This document shows positions 33,907 to 41,995 of a stretch of 64,000 nucleotides of DNA, piece after piece. Location: positions 4,478,501 to 4,542,500 of the forward strand of contig NZ_LT629758.1 of the NCBI RefSeq assembly GCF_900104725.1, read 5' to 3'. The stretch's first letter is position 1, and every line of letters begins with the position of its first letter. The position numbers and the translations under genes are program-made. Below the pieces are notes generated by a model, which saw only the letters and a program-made list of their open reading frames with translations, had not been told where the DNA came from and ran no database searches. This DNA is from Actinoplanes derwentensis. Lineage in GTDB: Bacteria > Actinomycetota > Actinomycetes > Mycobacteriales > Micromonosporaceae.

Positions 33907-34406
33907 CGGGGACGATCACACGGCACTGGAGGTCCGCGCTGGTCACACTGGTGATCGCAGCGGTCGTCGGCGGCGGCCTGTGGTACTGGTTCACCCCCGC
34001 GACGTCGCCACCCGTCGACCCGGCGGTGGCGGCGGAACTGGAAGCGCGCGTGACACCACTGATCGAAGGCGCGGAGTCGGAGTTCCTGCCGGCCGGGCAG
34101 CGGTCCGTGTGCGGGGTGCGGGTCCTCGGAACGGAACCGGCCGTGACCACCGCCGCCGAGGCGGCCACGGCATATGCCTGGGCCTCCTGCGCCACGCTCG
34201 GCTCCGAGATCCGCAGCGAGTCGGTCATCCCGGTCCGGGTCCTGCTCAGTCCGGCTGTGCAGGTCGATCGGGCGCAGCCCTGGGACTACAGCGACGGCCG
34301 GATCACCACGATGTTCCCGGAACGCCTGCACGACGCCTTCCTGAACAACGGCCCGCCCGGCGGCTTGGAAGCCGGCCTGGCGGCCCGGATCCGCGAGGTT
34401 GCCTGA
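33903..34406 (+). CDS. Single-span membrane protein of unknown function
   Basis: This 167-residue protein has one N-terminal helix (SALVTLVIAAVVGGGLWYWF) followed by an extracytoplasmic domain with two cysteines (SVCGVRV and WASCATLG) that could form a disulfide. No family recognised. The ATG at 33903 overlaps the stop of the LppX-like gene, suggesting the two act together in the envelope. Confidence 0.75.
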   Translation: MTGTITRHWRSALVTLVIAAVVGGGLWYWFTPATSPPVDPAVAAELEARVTPLIEGAESEFLPAGQRSVCGVRVLGTEPAVTTAAEAATAYAWASCATLGSEIRSESVIPVRVLLSPAVQVDRAQPWDYSDGRITTMFPERLHDAFLNNGPPGGLEAGLAARIREVA

Positions 34407-34419
34407 TCGGAGATCCGTC

Positions 34420-35043
34420 TCAGACCAGCGACCCGCCGTCGAGACCGGCCGTGGCCTGTGTCGGCTGGACCGGGCGCAGTGGCTGGCCGTCGAGTTCGGT
34501 GCGGTCGGCGAGATCCCACCACAGGTCACCGGCGACAGTCAGGTAGGGGTGCCATTCGCCGATCGGGGTACCGGTCTCCAGGGATTCGACGACCGCGTGA
34601 AGATAGTCGCTGAGAGACGGCCAACCATCGGCGAAGTCCGCCGGGTTGCTGGTCGGCGCCAACCCGACCCGGCCGTCACGCCCGTCGACGATCTGCAGCC
34701 CCATCCCGGCGTCGGCGAACGGGATCCAGCGTTCGTGCCACCACGGTTCGGCGCCCGGCTGATGGGCGGTGAACCCGTCGACGTCCTCGGCGATCTCCAT
34801 CCGGATCTCGTAATGTTCGACGATCTCGGCGACCGCCAGCGGGGCACCCCAGGGCAGCAGGTTGTTCCACCTGGTCAGGCCGTCGTGCCGCCGCAGCGAC
34901 TCGGCCAGTTCGGCCGGAAGTTCGACTCCGGCGGCGGCGATCCGCGCCTCGTCGGCCGGAAACGCCAGCGCCGCCAGCCCGCCCGGCGAATGTTGCCGCA
35001 GCCAGTTCTCGATACGGATCCAGGCTGCTGTCACGTCACCCAT
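34420..35043 (-). CDS. SMI1/KNR4 family protein
   Basis: This 207-residue protein has the SMI1/KNR4 pattern: an N-terminal WIRIENWLRQHSP helix, then IAAAGVELPAELAESLRRHDGL, a WWHERWIPFADAGMG central block and LSDYLHAVVESLETG. In bacteria this superfamily includes immunity proteins against contact-dependent toxins, but no toxin gene lies nearby, so that role is only a possibility. It is convergent with the membrane protein gene. Confidence 0.82.
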   Translation of the reverse strand: MGDVTAAWIRIENWLRQHSPGGLAALAFPADEARIAAAGVELPAELAESLRRHDGLTRWNNLLPWGAPLAVAEIVEHYEIRMEIAEDVDGFTAHQPGAEPWWHERWIPFADAGMGLQIVDGRDGRVGLAPTSNPADFADGWPSLSDYLHAVVESLETGTPIGEWHPYLTVAGDLWWDLADRTELDGQPLRPVQPTQATAGLDGGSLV

Positions 35044-35099
35044 GGTGTGAATCTAGGCCCTGTGTAAGGGATCGCGTGGGAGCAAGGCGTGGCCCAGGA

Positions 35100-35732
35100 C
35101 TAGGGGGCGGGCGGGCCGACGTGGTGGTCGAGCCAGTCTTTGAGGGGCCGGCTCGCGCGGAAGAAGGTGACGATGCGGTCGCGGGCGGCGGCCGTACCCA
35201 TCCACTCGGCCGGTTCCCACTCCTGCCAGGTGGTCAAGCCCTTGTGCCGGAGCAGCTCGACCCGGGGATGATCTTTGGGGAAACCGCGGGGTGCCGTCTT
35301 CAGGCTGTCGTGGCCGTGGATCTCCAGGCCGGCCTTCTCCAGGTCGGCGAGCAGTTCCGGCAACGACGGGCCGAGGCGAGGATCGGTCAGCGTACGGCGG
35401 TAGCGGTCCAGTTGGTCCGGGGCCATCCGGTACATACCGCATCCGGCCGCCAGTCCGTCGCCGGAGAGTTGAACATAGAACCCGGCCGCCATCCAGATCC
35501 CCAGATGCGTCTTGTACGGGCTCTTGTCACGGCTGAACCGGACATCCCGGTGCGGCCGGAAGATCTTGCCGGGCCCGAACTCCGGCTCCAGTTCGGCGAG
35601 CAGTTCCCGCCCGGGCTCCCGCACCTGCTCCTCGTAGAATGCCTGACGTTCAGTCCAGTAGGTCTTCGAATTGTCGGCGGCGAGACCCTCGTAGAACTCG
35701 AGCGCCTCACTCGGCCAGCCGCGGAACGTCAC
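35100..35732 (-). CDS. DUF2461 family protein
   Basis: This 210-residue protein matches DUF2461/TIGR02453: FEFYEGL-type start (EALEFYEGLAADNSKTYW), FRPHRDVRFSRDKSPYKTHLGIWM, then YVQLSGDGLAAGCGMY. Function unknown. It starts at GTG 35732; the longer frame to 35771 adds only low-complexity sequence. No strong ribosome site precedes it. Confidence 0.85.
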   Translation of the reverse strand: MTFRGWPSEALEFYEGLAADNSKTYWTERQAFYEEQVREPGRELLAELEPEFGPGKIFRPHRDVRFSRDKSPYKTHLGIWMAAGFYVQLSGDGLAAGCGMYRMAPDQLDRYRRTLTDPRLGPSLPELLADLEKAGLEIHGHDSLKTAPRGFPKDHPRVELLRHKGLTTWQEWEPAEWMGTAAARDRIVTFFRASRPLKDWLDHHVGPPAP

Positions 35733-35807
35733 CCGGCCAGCATGCCACCGGCCGCCGTGCCGCCCTACCACCGGCCGCCGTGCCGCCCTGCCGTCGGTAG
35801 CCGAGCC

Positions 35808-36596
35808 TCACTCCCGGCGGTAGCCGAGCTGGGCGGAGATCCGGCCCGCCGCCTCCCGGAGGCCGGTGCTCGCGGACGTGTCGGCGTCGGGCCGGAACCG
35901 CGACGCCGGACCGGCCAGGCTGAGCACGGCCACCACCCGGCCGTCGTGGTCGAAGATCGGCGCGGCCACCGACGCGGCTCCGGCCTGACGTTCGCCGAGC
36001 GATGTCGCGTAGCCACGCTTACGGATGGCGGCCAGGTCCTTGCGAAGTTTCGCCGGGTCGGTGACGGTCCGGTCGGTGATCGCCGGTAACGGACGCCGTT
36101 CCAGGTAGGTCTCCACCTCGAAGTCCGGCAGGAACGCCAGGAACGCTTTGGCCGAGGCCCCGGCGTGCAGCGCGGACGGGATGCCGAGGCTCAATTCGAG
36201 ACGCAGCTCCTGGTCGGGCACCACCTGGTCGACGTAGAGACGGGCGTCGCCGCGCCGCAGCGAAAGGGTGGCGGTCTCGCCGGCCTGGGCGGAGAGCTGC
36301 CGAAGCTCGGGGGCGGCCATCGCGCGCACGTCGGTGCGGGCCAGGTAGGCGCGGCCGAGGGCGACGGCGGCGGGCCCGAGCGCGTAGCGGCGGGTGGCCG
36401 GGTCGACGGTGATCAGCTCGCGGCTGCGCAGGGCGGTGAGGATCCGGTGCACTGCCGCTTTGGTCAGGCCCAGGGCGGTGGCGATCTCGGTGACGCCGAG
36501 GTCGGGCTGGTCGGTGCGGCCGAAGTGGAGGAGCACGTCCATGGCGCGCTCGACGGCGGCGATGGATCGGGACTGACCCTCGTCCTCTTTCAGCAC
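35808..36596 (-). CDS. IclR-family transcriptional regulator
   Basis: This 262-residue regulator has an N-terminal winged helix (AVERAMDVLLHF, VTEIATALGLTKAAVHRILTALRSRELI) and a C-terminal effector domain (GIPSALHAGASAKAFLAFL, RKRGYATSLGERQAGAASVAAPIFD). GTG 36596 follows GGGGG closely; TTG 36608 is an alternative. It is divergent from the PEP-mutase-like gene and probably controls it through the palindrome at 36638-36652. Confidence 0.92.
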   Translation of the reverse strand: MLKEDEGQSRSIAAVERAMDVLLHFGRTDQPDLGVTEIATALGLTKAAVHRILTALRSRELITVDPATRRYALGPAAVALGRAYLARTDVRAMAAPELRQLSAQAGETATLSLRRGDARLYVDQVVPDQELRLELSLGIPSALHAGASAKAFLAFLPDFEVETYLERRPLPAITDRTVTDPAKLRKDLAAIRKRGYATSLGERQAGAASVAAPIFDHDGRVVAVLSLAGPASRFRPDADTSASTGLREAAGRISAQLGYRRE

Positions 36597-36637
36597 TGAG
36601 ACCCCCAAACCTGCCTTTTCTGCACTCTAGCCCGCGA

Positions 36638-36652
36638 TTTCGCGGTGCGAAA
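36638..36652. promoter_or_regulatory. Candidate IclR operator between divergent genes
   Basis: TTTCGC-GGT-GCGAAA is a perfect 6+6 inverted repeat lying 42 bases upstream of the IclR start. A TTGACA at 36660-36665, next to it, could be the -35 box for the plus-strand gene, though no clear -10 box follows. Confidence 0.5.
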
Positions 36653-36764
36653 CGCCGTATTGACAGCGGCGACCGAGCACAGCGGGCACCATCGGACCTC
36701 TGTCTTTCCTCGCTCACCCGAGGCTGAGTGGCGTGGCGGGCGATTTCGGGGTACACAGCCGATC

Positions 36765-37745
36765 ATGCATGTCTCCGCACTGCGAGCACTCCTCGCCGCC
36801 GACCGGGTCACCCACGTCCCCGGTGTCTACGACCCGGTCACCGCGGCGCTCGCCGTGCGGGCCGGTCACCGGGCCGTGCACCTGGGCGGGTCGGCCGTGT
36901 CGGCGACTCTGCTGGGCCGGCCCGTACCCGACGCCCAGATCGCCGACCGCGCGTCCACACTGGCCCCGGCACTCGACGGGGTCCCGCTGCTGGCCGACGC
37001 CGAGACCGGCTTCGCCGAGCCACGGCAAGCGGTGTGGACCGCCCTGGCATATTCCCGCGCCGGAGTCTCGGGCCTCCAACTGAACGACCGGGCCAGTACC
37101 TCCGGCCCCCACCCACGGGACAGAGGCAGCGTCTCCGGCACCCGCCTGCAGGACCAGCCCGGCGTCTCCGGTTCCCGCCTGCAGGACCGGGACGGCCGGA
37201 GACGGCTCGGGAAACTGATCGGGATCGGTCAGGCGACCGCGACGATCGCCGCCTTGGCCGAACAGGTGCCGGAGATGGTGGTGATCGCGCGGACCTGCGC
37301 TTTCCCGGAGCTAGGGCTGGACGAGACGATCGTGCGATGCCGCGCCTACGCCGAGGCGGGAGCCGACGCGGTGCTTCCCGAGGGCGTGGACACCGTGGAG
37401 GATTGGGCCCGGTTGCGGGCGGCGCTTCCTGGCGTACCGCTGGTGATCGATCGCAGTGAGGCCGCGCCGGGGAAGACCGTGCTGCCGGACGCCGACCTCG
37501 CCCTCGCCGGTGTCCGCCTGGTTCTGCATCCGGTGACCGCGCTGCTCGCCGCCGTGCGGGCCGTCTCGCTCACCTACCGGGCGATCGCCGACACCGGCAG
37601 CGCCGAACCGGTCGACCGGATGCCGTGGGCCGCGATCACCGAGCTCACCGTTCAGGAGGAGACCCGCGACGCCCGGCCCGCTCCCGCTCCCACATCGACG
37701 CCCGCGCCTGGGCCCGTTCCCGATTTCGGAAATCTACAGACCTGA
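36765..37745 (+). CDS. Isocitrate lyase / PEP mutase superfamily protein with repeat insertion
   Basis: This 326-residue barrel enzyme resembles phosphonomutase/methylisocitrate-lyase relatives: VPGVYDPVTAALAVRAGHRAVHLGGSAVSATLLG, LLADAETGFAEP (metal-site aspartates), GLQLNDR, IARTCAF and GADAVLPEG. The KKCGH motif of true isocitrate lyases is absent. After GLQLNDR, the 11-residue segment has been repeated three more times (37062-37193), lengthening the loop by 33 residues. The C-terminal tail is Pro/Ala-rich. Substrate uncertain; C-C or C-P bond lyase activity is possible if the insertion is tolerated. Confidence 0.82.
   Translation: MHVSALRALLAADRVTHVPGVYDPVTAALAVRAGHRAVHLGGSAVSATLLGRPVPDAQIADRASTLAPALDGVPLLADAETGFAEPRQAVWTALAYSRAGVSGLQLNDRASTSGPHPRDRGSVSGTRLQDQPGVSGSRLQDRDGRRRLGKLIGIGQATATIAALAEQVPEMVVIARTCAFPELGLDETIVRCRAYAEAGADAVLPEGVDTVEDWARLRAALPGVPLVIDRSEAAPGKTVLPDADLALAGVRLVLHPVTALLAAVRAVSLTYRAIADTGSAEPVDRMPWAAITELTVQEETRDARPAPAPTSTPAPGPVPDFGNLQT
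37062..37193 (+). repeat. Four 33-nt tandem units amplifying a conserved motif
   Basis: Units 37062-37094, 37095-37127, 37128-37160 and 37161-37193 encode GVSGLQLNDRA, STSGPHPRDRG, SVSGTRLQDQP and GVSGSRLQDRD. The first is the native family motif; the others are diverged copies. The frame is preserved. Confidence 0.85.
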
Positions 37746-37791
37746 CGGGCCGCTGGCGCGCCCGCTTGCGCATGTCCCGCCGATGAAACGC

Positions 37792-37828
37792 CGTGCACAG
37801 GCCCGGATGGATACCGGGCCTGTGCACG
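37792..37828. terminator. Terminator hairpin after the PEP-mutase-like gene
   Basis: A perfect 15-bp stem (37792-37806 with 37814-37828) with a 7-base loop lies 47 bases downstream of the stop. No T-run follows. Confidence 0.75.
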
Positions 37829-37950
37829 TCTGGGACTCCGCGCACGTGACCAGCCGAACTGTGTGACCTGGGCCACTGCACTTCACGACCGGTGGGTCGG
37901 TGACCGTCCCCTTCCCGTCATCAGAAACCCGGGAACGAGGGGAACCAGCG

Positions 37951-38091
37951 ATGCACGAGATAGTCGTTCTGGGAGCCGGCTACGCGGGGCTGACCACGGC
38001 GACCAGCCTGATCGGCCGACTCGGCGGGCCAGGCGAACGGGCCGGATCCGAATTCAGAGTTCGGTCAGCATGCCCGACTCGACCAGTGTGA
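37951..38091 (+). pseudogene. Truncated NAD(P)/FAD oxidoreductase remnant
   Basis: After a good ribosome site (GAGGGG) and ATG 37951 comes MHEIVVLGAGYAGLTTATSLIG, the dinucleotide-binding N-terminus of a flavoprotein oxidoreductase of about 380-400 residues. After some 30 residues homology ends, and the frame runs into sequence antisense to the 3-prime end of the next lipoprotein gene, stopping after 46 codons. The rest of the gene is missing. It was probably cut by a deletion joining it to 38054. Confidence 0.75.
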
Positions 38092-38764
38092 TCAGGTCGA
38101 AGACGTCGTCCTCGCCCGGCGCGGTGAGGTTCGGGACGGGGACGCCGACCTCGGTGATCGTGCCGGACTCGCCGCGGCGGGACCAGCCGACCGGGTAGGG
38201 CTCGCCGGTCGCCGCCACCGACACCTCGGCGCCTCCGCCGTCGGTCAGCGTGATCATCCCGGCCTTCGGTTCCTTGCGTAGCGGACCCTCGGTGGCGAAC
38301 GTCGTGTCGAGCAGCTCGCCGACCGTGAAGTCCTTACTGATCGCCCGGCTGTCGAGTGTCGGCGGGACCAGCATCCACCGGTCCCCGACGATCTCCCGGC
38401 CGGCCGCCGCCTCCCGCTCACTGAACCTGGCGGACCAGAACCGCTCGTCACCCTTCAGGTATCGCTGACCGTCCACCACCAGCCACTCGGTGCGTTCGTC
38501 ATCCAGCACGACGGTGCCCCGTGCGGCGTTCCCGGCGATCCGCAGATCGACCGTGCGGCCGGCGGCACTGCTGGTGAATCGGAACGACGGCGCTTTCCGT
38601 AGCGACTGCCCGGCCCGTTCCAGGATCGCCGCCGCTTCGAGCGCCTCGATCCCGTTGGCCGAGGCGGTCACCGCCGGTGACGGCGACGGCACCGGCTCAG
38701 GAGACGGCGGTGCCTGGCATCCGGCGACCAGCAGTAGTGCCGCCATCCCGAAGCTGAATCGCAT
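38054..38764 (-). CDS. LppX-like lipoprotein
   Basis: This 236-residue protein has a classical lipobox (MAALLLVAGCQ) and a Pro/Ser linker (SPEPVPSPSPAV). The domain follows: AAILERAGQSLRKAPSFRF, VDLRIAGNAARGTVV, DGQRYLKGDERFW, DRWMLVPPTLDSR, TLTDGGGAEVSVAATGEPYPVGW. It is closest to the neighbour at 38994. GGGGA precedes ATG 38764. It is anchored outside the membrane; lipid-carrier function is only inferred from LprG relatives. Confidence 0.82.
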   Translation of the reverse strand: MRFSFGMAALLLVAGCQAPPSPEPVPSPSPAVTASANGIEALEAAAILERAGQSLRKAPSFRFTSSAAGRTVDLRIAGNAARGTVVLDDERTEWLVVDGQRYLKGDERFWSARFSEREAAAGREIVGDRWMLVPPTLDSRAISKDFTVGELLDTTFATEGPLRKEPKAGMITLTDGGGAEVSVAATGEPYPVGWSRRGESGTITEVGVPVPNLTAPGEDDVFDLITLVESGMLTEL

Positions 38765-38926
38765 CCGACATCCCCACCATCACTCGAAATCGAAGCGTCG
38801 AGGAGCCTATCGGGGTACCGGACGGGCCTACCGGCTGGTTCTCCGGCACCCGGTGGGATGTGGGATTAACCTCAGGCGCGGAAGCACCGATGTTGATCGT
38901 TTCGTTGCCGGGCACGGATAGGTTCA

Positions 38927-38956
38927 CGCGGCTCAACTGATACGAAACGAGCCGCG
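38927..38956. promoter_or_regulatory. Leader hairpin upstream of the 38994 lipoprotein gene
   Basis: CGCGGCTC (38927-38934) and GAGCCGCG (38949-38956) form an 8-bp stem with a 14-base loop in the presumed leader. Role unknown; no ligand-binding RNA family recognised. Confidence 0.35.
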
Positions 38957-38993
38957 CGGGGGACATTCGTGCGGCAAGAAATGAGAGTTCCTG

Positions 38994-39728
38994 ATGAGGA
39001 AGTTTGCGTTCCGGGTCGGCTTCGCCGCCGTCGCCGCCACCGCGATGCTGCTGTCCGGATGCGGCAGCAGCGACAGTGACGGCACCGGTAACACCGCGAC
39101 GGTGGACACGGCCGCCGACAACGGGGTGGCCGCGCTCGGTGCCGACGAGATCCTGACGAAGGCCAAGGACGCCCTCAAGAAGGCCGGTTCCTACCGGATG
39201 AAGGGCAGTGCCACCGAGAGCGGCACGACCATGAACCTCGACTTCAGGATCTCCGGCACCGATCTGCAGGGCACCCTGTCGCTCGGCGAGAGCGCCGACA
39301 TCGAGCTGCTGTCGGTCGGCGGCCAGCAGTACATGAAGCCGAGCGAGGGCTTCTGGACCATGCTCGGGATGGGCGCGCAGGCCAAGACCATGACCGAGAA
39401 GCTGGCCGGCAAGTGGGTGCTGGTCCCGACCACCGACGAGTCGCTGACCGGCATCTTCGGCGCCGCGAACGTCGACGAGGTCCTGAAGCCGACCGGCACG
39501 CTGGCGAAGGGCGAGGCGACCGAGATCGCCGGCACGCCGGTCATCACCCTGACCGACAGCGGCGACGCCGAGAACCAGATGTTCGTCGCCACGAAAGGCG
39601 AGCCCTACCCGGTCAAGCTGGGCACCGCGACCGGCGACGGCGTGGCGTTCAGCGACTTCGGCGCGAGCTTCACCGACATCAAGGCGCCCGCCGAGGGCGA
39701 GTACATCAAGAAGGAAGACCTGAGCTGA
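38994..39728 (+). CDS. LppX-like lipoprotein
   Basis: This 244-residue protein has a clear lipobox (AMLLSGCGSS). The domain reads ADEILTKAKDALKKAGSYRM, MNLDFRISGTDLQGTLS, GGQQYMKPSEGFW, GKWVLVPTTDESL, and ITLTDSGDAENQMFVATKGEPYPVKL. It is paralogous to the divergent gene at 38054-38764, suggesting duplication with inversion. A 16-bp terminator follows directly. Confidence 0.85.
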   Translation: MRKFAFRVGFAAVAATAMLLSGCGSSDSDGTGNTATVDTAADNGVAALGADEILTKAKDALKKAGSYRMKGSATESGTTMNLDFRISGTDLQGTLSLGESADIELLSVGGQQYMKPSEGFWTMLGMGAQAKTMTEKLAGKWVLVPTTDESLTGIFGAANVDEVLKPTGTLAKGEATEIAGTPVITLTDSGDAENQMFVATKGEPYPVKLGTATGDGVAFSDFGASFTDIKAPAEGEYIKKEDLS

Positions 39729-39733
39729 CGCCC

Positions 39734-39774
39734 CCGGGCGGGAGCGTCCGCGGTGAGGGGACGCTCCCGCCCGG
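39734..39774 (+). terminator. Terminator hairpin after the lipoprotein gene
   Basis: A perfect 16-bp stem (39734-39749 with 39759-39774, arm CCGGGCGGGAGCGTCC) starts six bases after the stop codon, with a 9-base loop. Confidence 0.8.
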
Positions 39775-39888
39775 CGGTCGCGGTGCGGCCGGGACGGGCC
39801 GCCGGCCTCGCGTGGGTGGCACGGGGCAGGCCGGTTGGCGGTGAGGTGTTACACGTACCGGAAAGCGGTTTTGAAGGTTACTCGCGGG

Positions 39889-39901
39889 TAATATGGGTTG
39901 C
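39889..39901 (+). promoter_or_regulatory. -10 box of a leaderless promoter
   Basis: TAATAT at 39889-39894 lies seven bases before ATG 39902. No ribosome site precedes either ATG (39893 or 39902), so a leaderless message from 39902 is likely. Confidence 0.5.
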
Positions 39902-41866
39902 ATGATCAACGGAGTCACCGCATCTCTCACCGCAGTGCTCGACGGGCGCTGGGCGCACATCCGGCAGGCCGTGCGGGACGGGCTCGGCGCCGAGTTCGTC
40001 AGTGTGGCCGGTGAGGGTGGCGACGAGGCCCGGGCGCGGGTCACCCGGTTGATCAGGTCGCTGCCGACCGATGTCGGGGTGGCGGCCGCGTTCCCGGTGG
40101 CCTATGGCGGCTCCGCTGATCCCGGAGGCTCGACCGTCGCCGCGGAGATGCTCGGGCAGGTCGACCTGTCACTGATGGTGAAGGCCGGCGTGCAGTGGGG
40201 CCTGTTCGGCGGGGCGGTGGTCGCGCTGGGCACCGCCTATCATCACGATCGGTACCTGCGGGACATCATCTCGGCTGATCTGATGGGCTGTTTCGCGATG
40301 ACCGAGACCGGTCACGGGTCGGACGTGCAGCAGTTACGCACCACCTGCACCTACGACCCGGCGTCCGGGACTTTCGTGCTGCACACCCCGCATGAGGCGG
40401 CCCGTAAGGATTACATCGGCAACGCCGCGAAGGACGGCCGGATGGCTGTCGTGTTCGCCCAGCTGATCACCGGCGGTAAGCGGTACGGCGTGCACGCCTG
40501 GATGGTGCCGATCCGTGCCGAGGACGGCACCCCGATGCCGGGTGTCACCATCGGTGACGCCGGGCCCAAAGCGGGTCTGCTCGGTGTCGACAACGGGCGG
40601 CTCAGTTTCGACCACGTGACGGTTCCCCGGGAGATGCTGCTCGACCGGTACGGGCAGGTCGCCCCGGACGGCACCTACCACAGCAGCATCGAGAACGACA
40701 CGCGCCGCTTCTTCACCATGCTCGGCACCCTGGTCCGCGGCCGGGTCACCGTCGGTGCGGCGGCGTCCGCGGCCACCCGCAACGCCCTCACCATCGCGGT
40801 CCGTTACGGCGACACCCGCCGCCAGTTCACCCGGCCCGGTGACGACCGCGAGGTGGTCCTCAACGACTACCTGGCGCACCAGCGCAAACTTCTGCCGGCG
40901 CTGGCCCGGACTTACGCTTACGTCTTCGCCCAAGAAGAACTCGCCGTCACCATGGGTGAAGTGCAGAGCGGCACCGGCCCGGTCGACGAACACCGCCAGC
41001 GCGAACTGGAATCCCGTGCCGCCGGCCTGAAAGCCGTCCAGACCTGGCACGCCACCAGCACCATCCAGATGTGCCGGGAAGCGTGCGGCGGCGCCGGCTA
41101 CCTCGCCGAGAACCGCCTGCCCGGCCTCAAAGCCGACACCGACGTCTTCACCACGTTCGAAGGCGACAACACCGTCCTGCTCCAGCTGGTCGCGAAAGGT
41201 CTGCTCACCGGCTACCGCGACGCTTTCGGATCACTCGACGGGTGGGGCCGCGCCACGTTCGTCGCCGAACAGGTCCGCGAGATGGTCCTGGAGCGCACCG
41301 CCGCCCGCTCCCTGATCCAGCGCCTGGTCAGCACGGTCCCCGGCCGTGACGAGGAGGTCGCGGTCACCGACCGGGGCTGGCACCTGGCGGTCTTCGAAGA
41401 CCGCGAGAAGCACCTCCTCGAGAGCGTCATCCGCCGCCTCCGCAAGGGCGCCGCCACCAAGAAGGACAGTCCCTTCGACATCTTCAACGACGTCCAGGAC
41501 CACGTGCTGTCCACCGCGCTCGCGCACATCGACCGGATCACGCTGGAAGCGTTCGTGGCCGGAATCGATCGCACCACCGACCCGGCCGCCCGCGAGCTGC
41601 TCGCCAAACTCTGCGACCTGTACGCCCTGAGCACCATCGAAGCCGGCAAAGCCTGGTTCCTGGAACACGGCCGCCTGACCCCGGCCCGCTCCAAAGCGAT
41701 CACCGCCGTCATCAACGACCTGCTCCGCGAACTGCGCCCGCACATGCGCACGCTCGTCGACGCCTTCGCCATCCCGGAGGAGTGGCTGAACGCCGCGATC
41801 CTCCGCGAGGAACCGTCCCGCCAGGACACGATGGCCAAGGAGGACGACGCGGTCCGGGCCACCTGA
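39902..41866 (+). CDS. Acyl-CoA oxidase / dehydrogenase-like flavoenzyme
   Basis: This 654-residue protein follows the acyl-CoA oxidase layout: an N-terminal helical domain, a middle beta domain with GCFAMTETGHGSDVQQLRTTCTYDP (FAD and substrate contacts), DNGRLSFDHVTVPREMLLDRYG, then CREACGGAGYLAENRLPGLKADTDVFTTFEGDNTVLLQLVAKGLL, whose FEGDN glutamate is the expected catalytic base. The C-terminal 200 residues form the extra helical domain of ACOX types. It would oxidise acyl-CoA to enoyl-CoA in fatty acid or polyketide turnover. It stands alone, with no other beta-oxidation gene nearby. Confidence 0.9.
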   Translation: MINGVTASLTAVLDGRWAHIRQAVRDGLGAEFVSVAGEGGDEARARVTRLIRSLPTDVGVAAAFPVAYGGSADPGGSTVAAEMLGQVDLSLMVKAGVQWGLFGGAVVALGTAYHHDRYLRDIISADLMGCFAMTETGHGSDVQQLRTTCTYDPASGTFVLHTPHEAARKDYIGNAAKDGRMAVVFAQLITGGKRYGVHAWMVPIRAEDGTPMPGVTIGDAGPKAGLLGVDNGRLSFDHVTVPREMLLDRYGQVAPDGTYHSSIENDTRRFFTMLGTLVRGRVTVGAAASAATRNALTIAVRYGDTRRQFTRPGDDREVVLNDYLAHQRKLLPALARTYAYVFAQEELAVTMGEVQSGTGPVDEHRQRELESRAAGLKAVQTWHATSTIQMCREACGGAGYLAENRLPGLKADTDVFTTFEGDNTVLLQLVAKGLLTGYRDAFGSLDGWGRATFVAEQVREMVLERTAARSLIQRLVSTVPGRDEEVAVTDRGWHLAVFEDREKHLLESVIRRLRKGAATKKDSPFDIFNDVQDHVLSTALAHIDRITLEAFVAGIDRTTDPAARELLAKLCDLYALSTIEAGKAWFLEHGRLTPARSKAITAVINDLLRELRPHMRTLVDAFAIPEEWLNAAILREEPSRQDTMAKEDDAVRAT

Positions 41867-41931
41867 AAGATCAACCCCATGCGCGGGTACGCCCACCACT
41901 CCCGCCCGACTCACCCGCCTCGTGCCGGTCC

Positions 41932-41988
41932 CCGCGAGGAGGGCGGCCCCTGACGGCCGCCCCGCGCCCGCCGGGCGTGAGCGGCCCG
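41932..41988 (+). repeat. 57-bp dispersed structured element, copy A
   Basis: This sequence recurs at 61866-61922. Outside a variable 10-base centre, 45 of 47 positions agree, including CCGCGAGGAGGGC and CCCGCGCCCGCCGGGCG. Here the variable part belongs to an 8-bp hairpin (41941-41948 with 41955-41962). It lies between convergent genes. Confidence 0.75.
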
Positions 41989-41995
41989 CCCGGGT

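Noticed and set aside
34420..35043. Immunity gene of a polymorphic toxin system
   Set aside because: SMI1/KNR4 proteins can be immunity proteins, but no toxin, secretion or repeat-rich partner gene lies nearby, so the claim is not supported.
37062..37193. CRISPR-like array
   Set aside because: Repeats are directly adjacent with no spacers, keep reading frame, and lie within an enzyme gene. No cas genes are present.
38044..38055. Adjacent BamHI and EcoRI sites (GGATCCGAATTC), as in a cloning linker
   Set aside because: The lipoprotein reading frame ends naturally within this stretch and no other vector sequence surrounds it, so coincidence is likelier than contamination.
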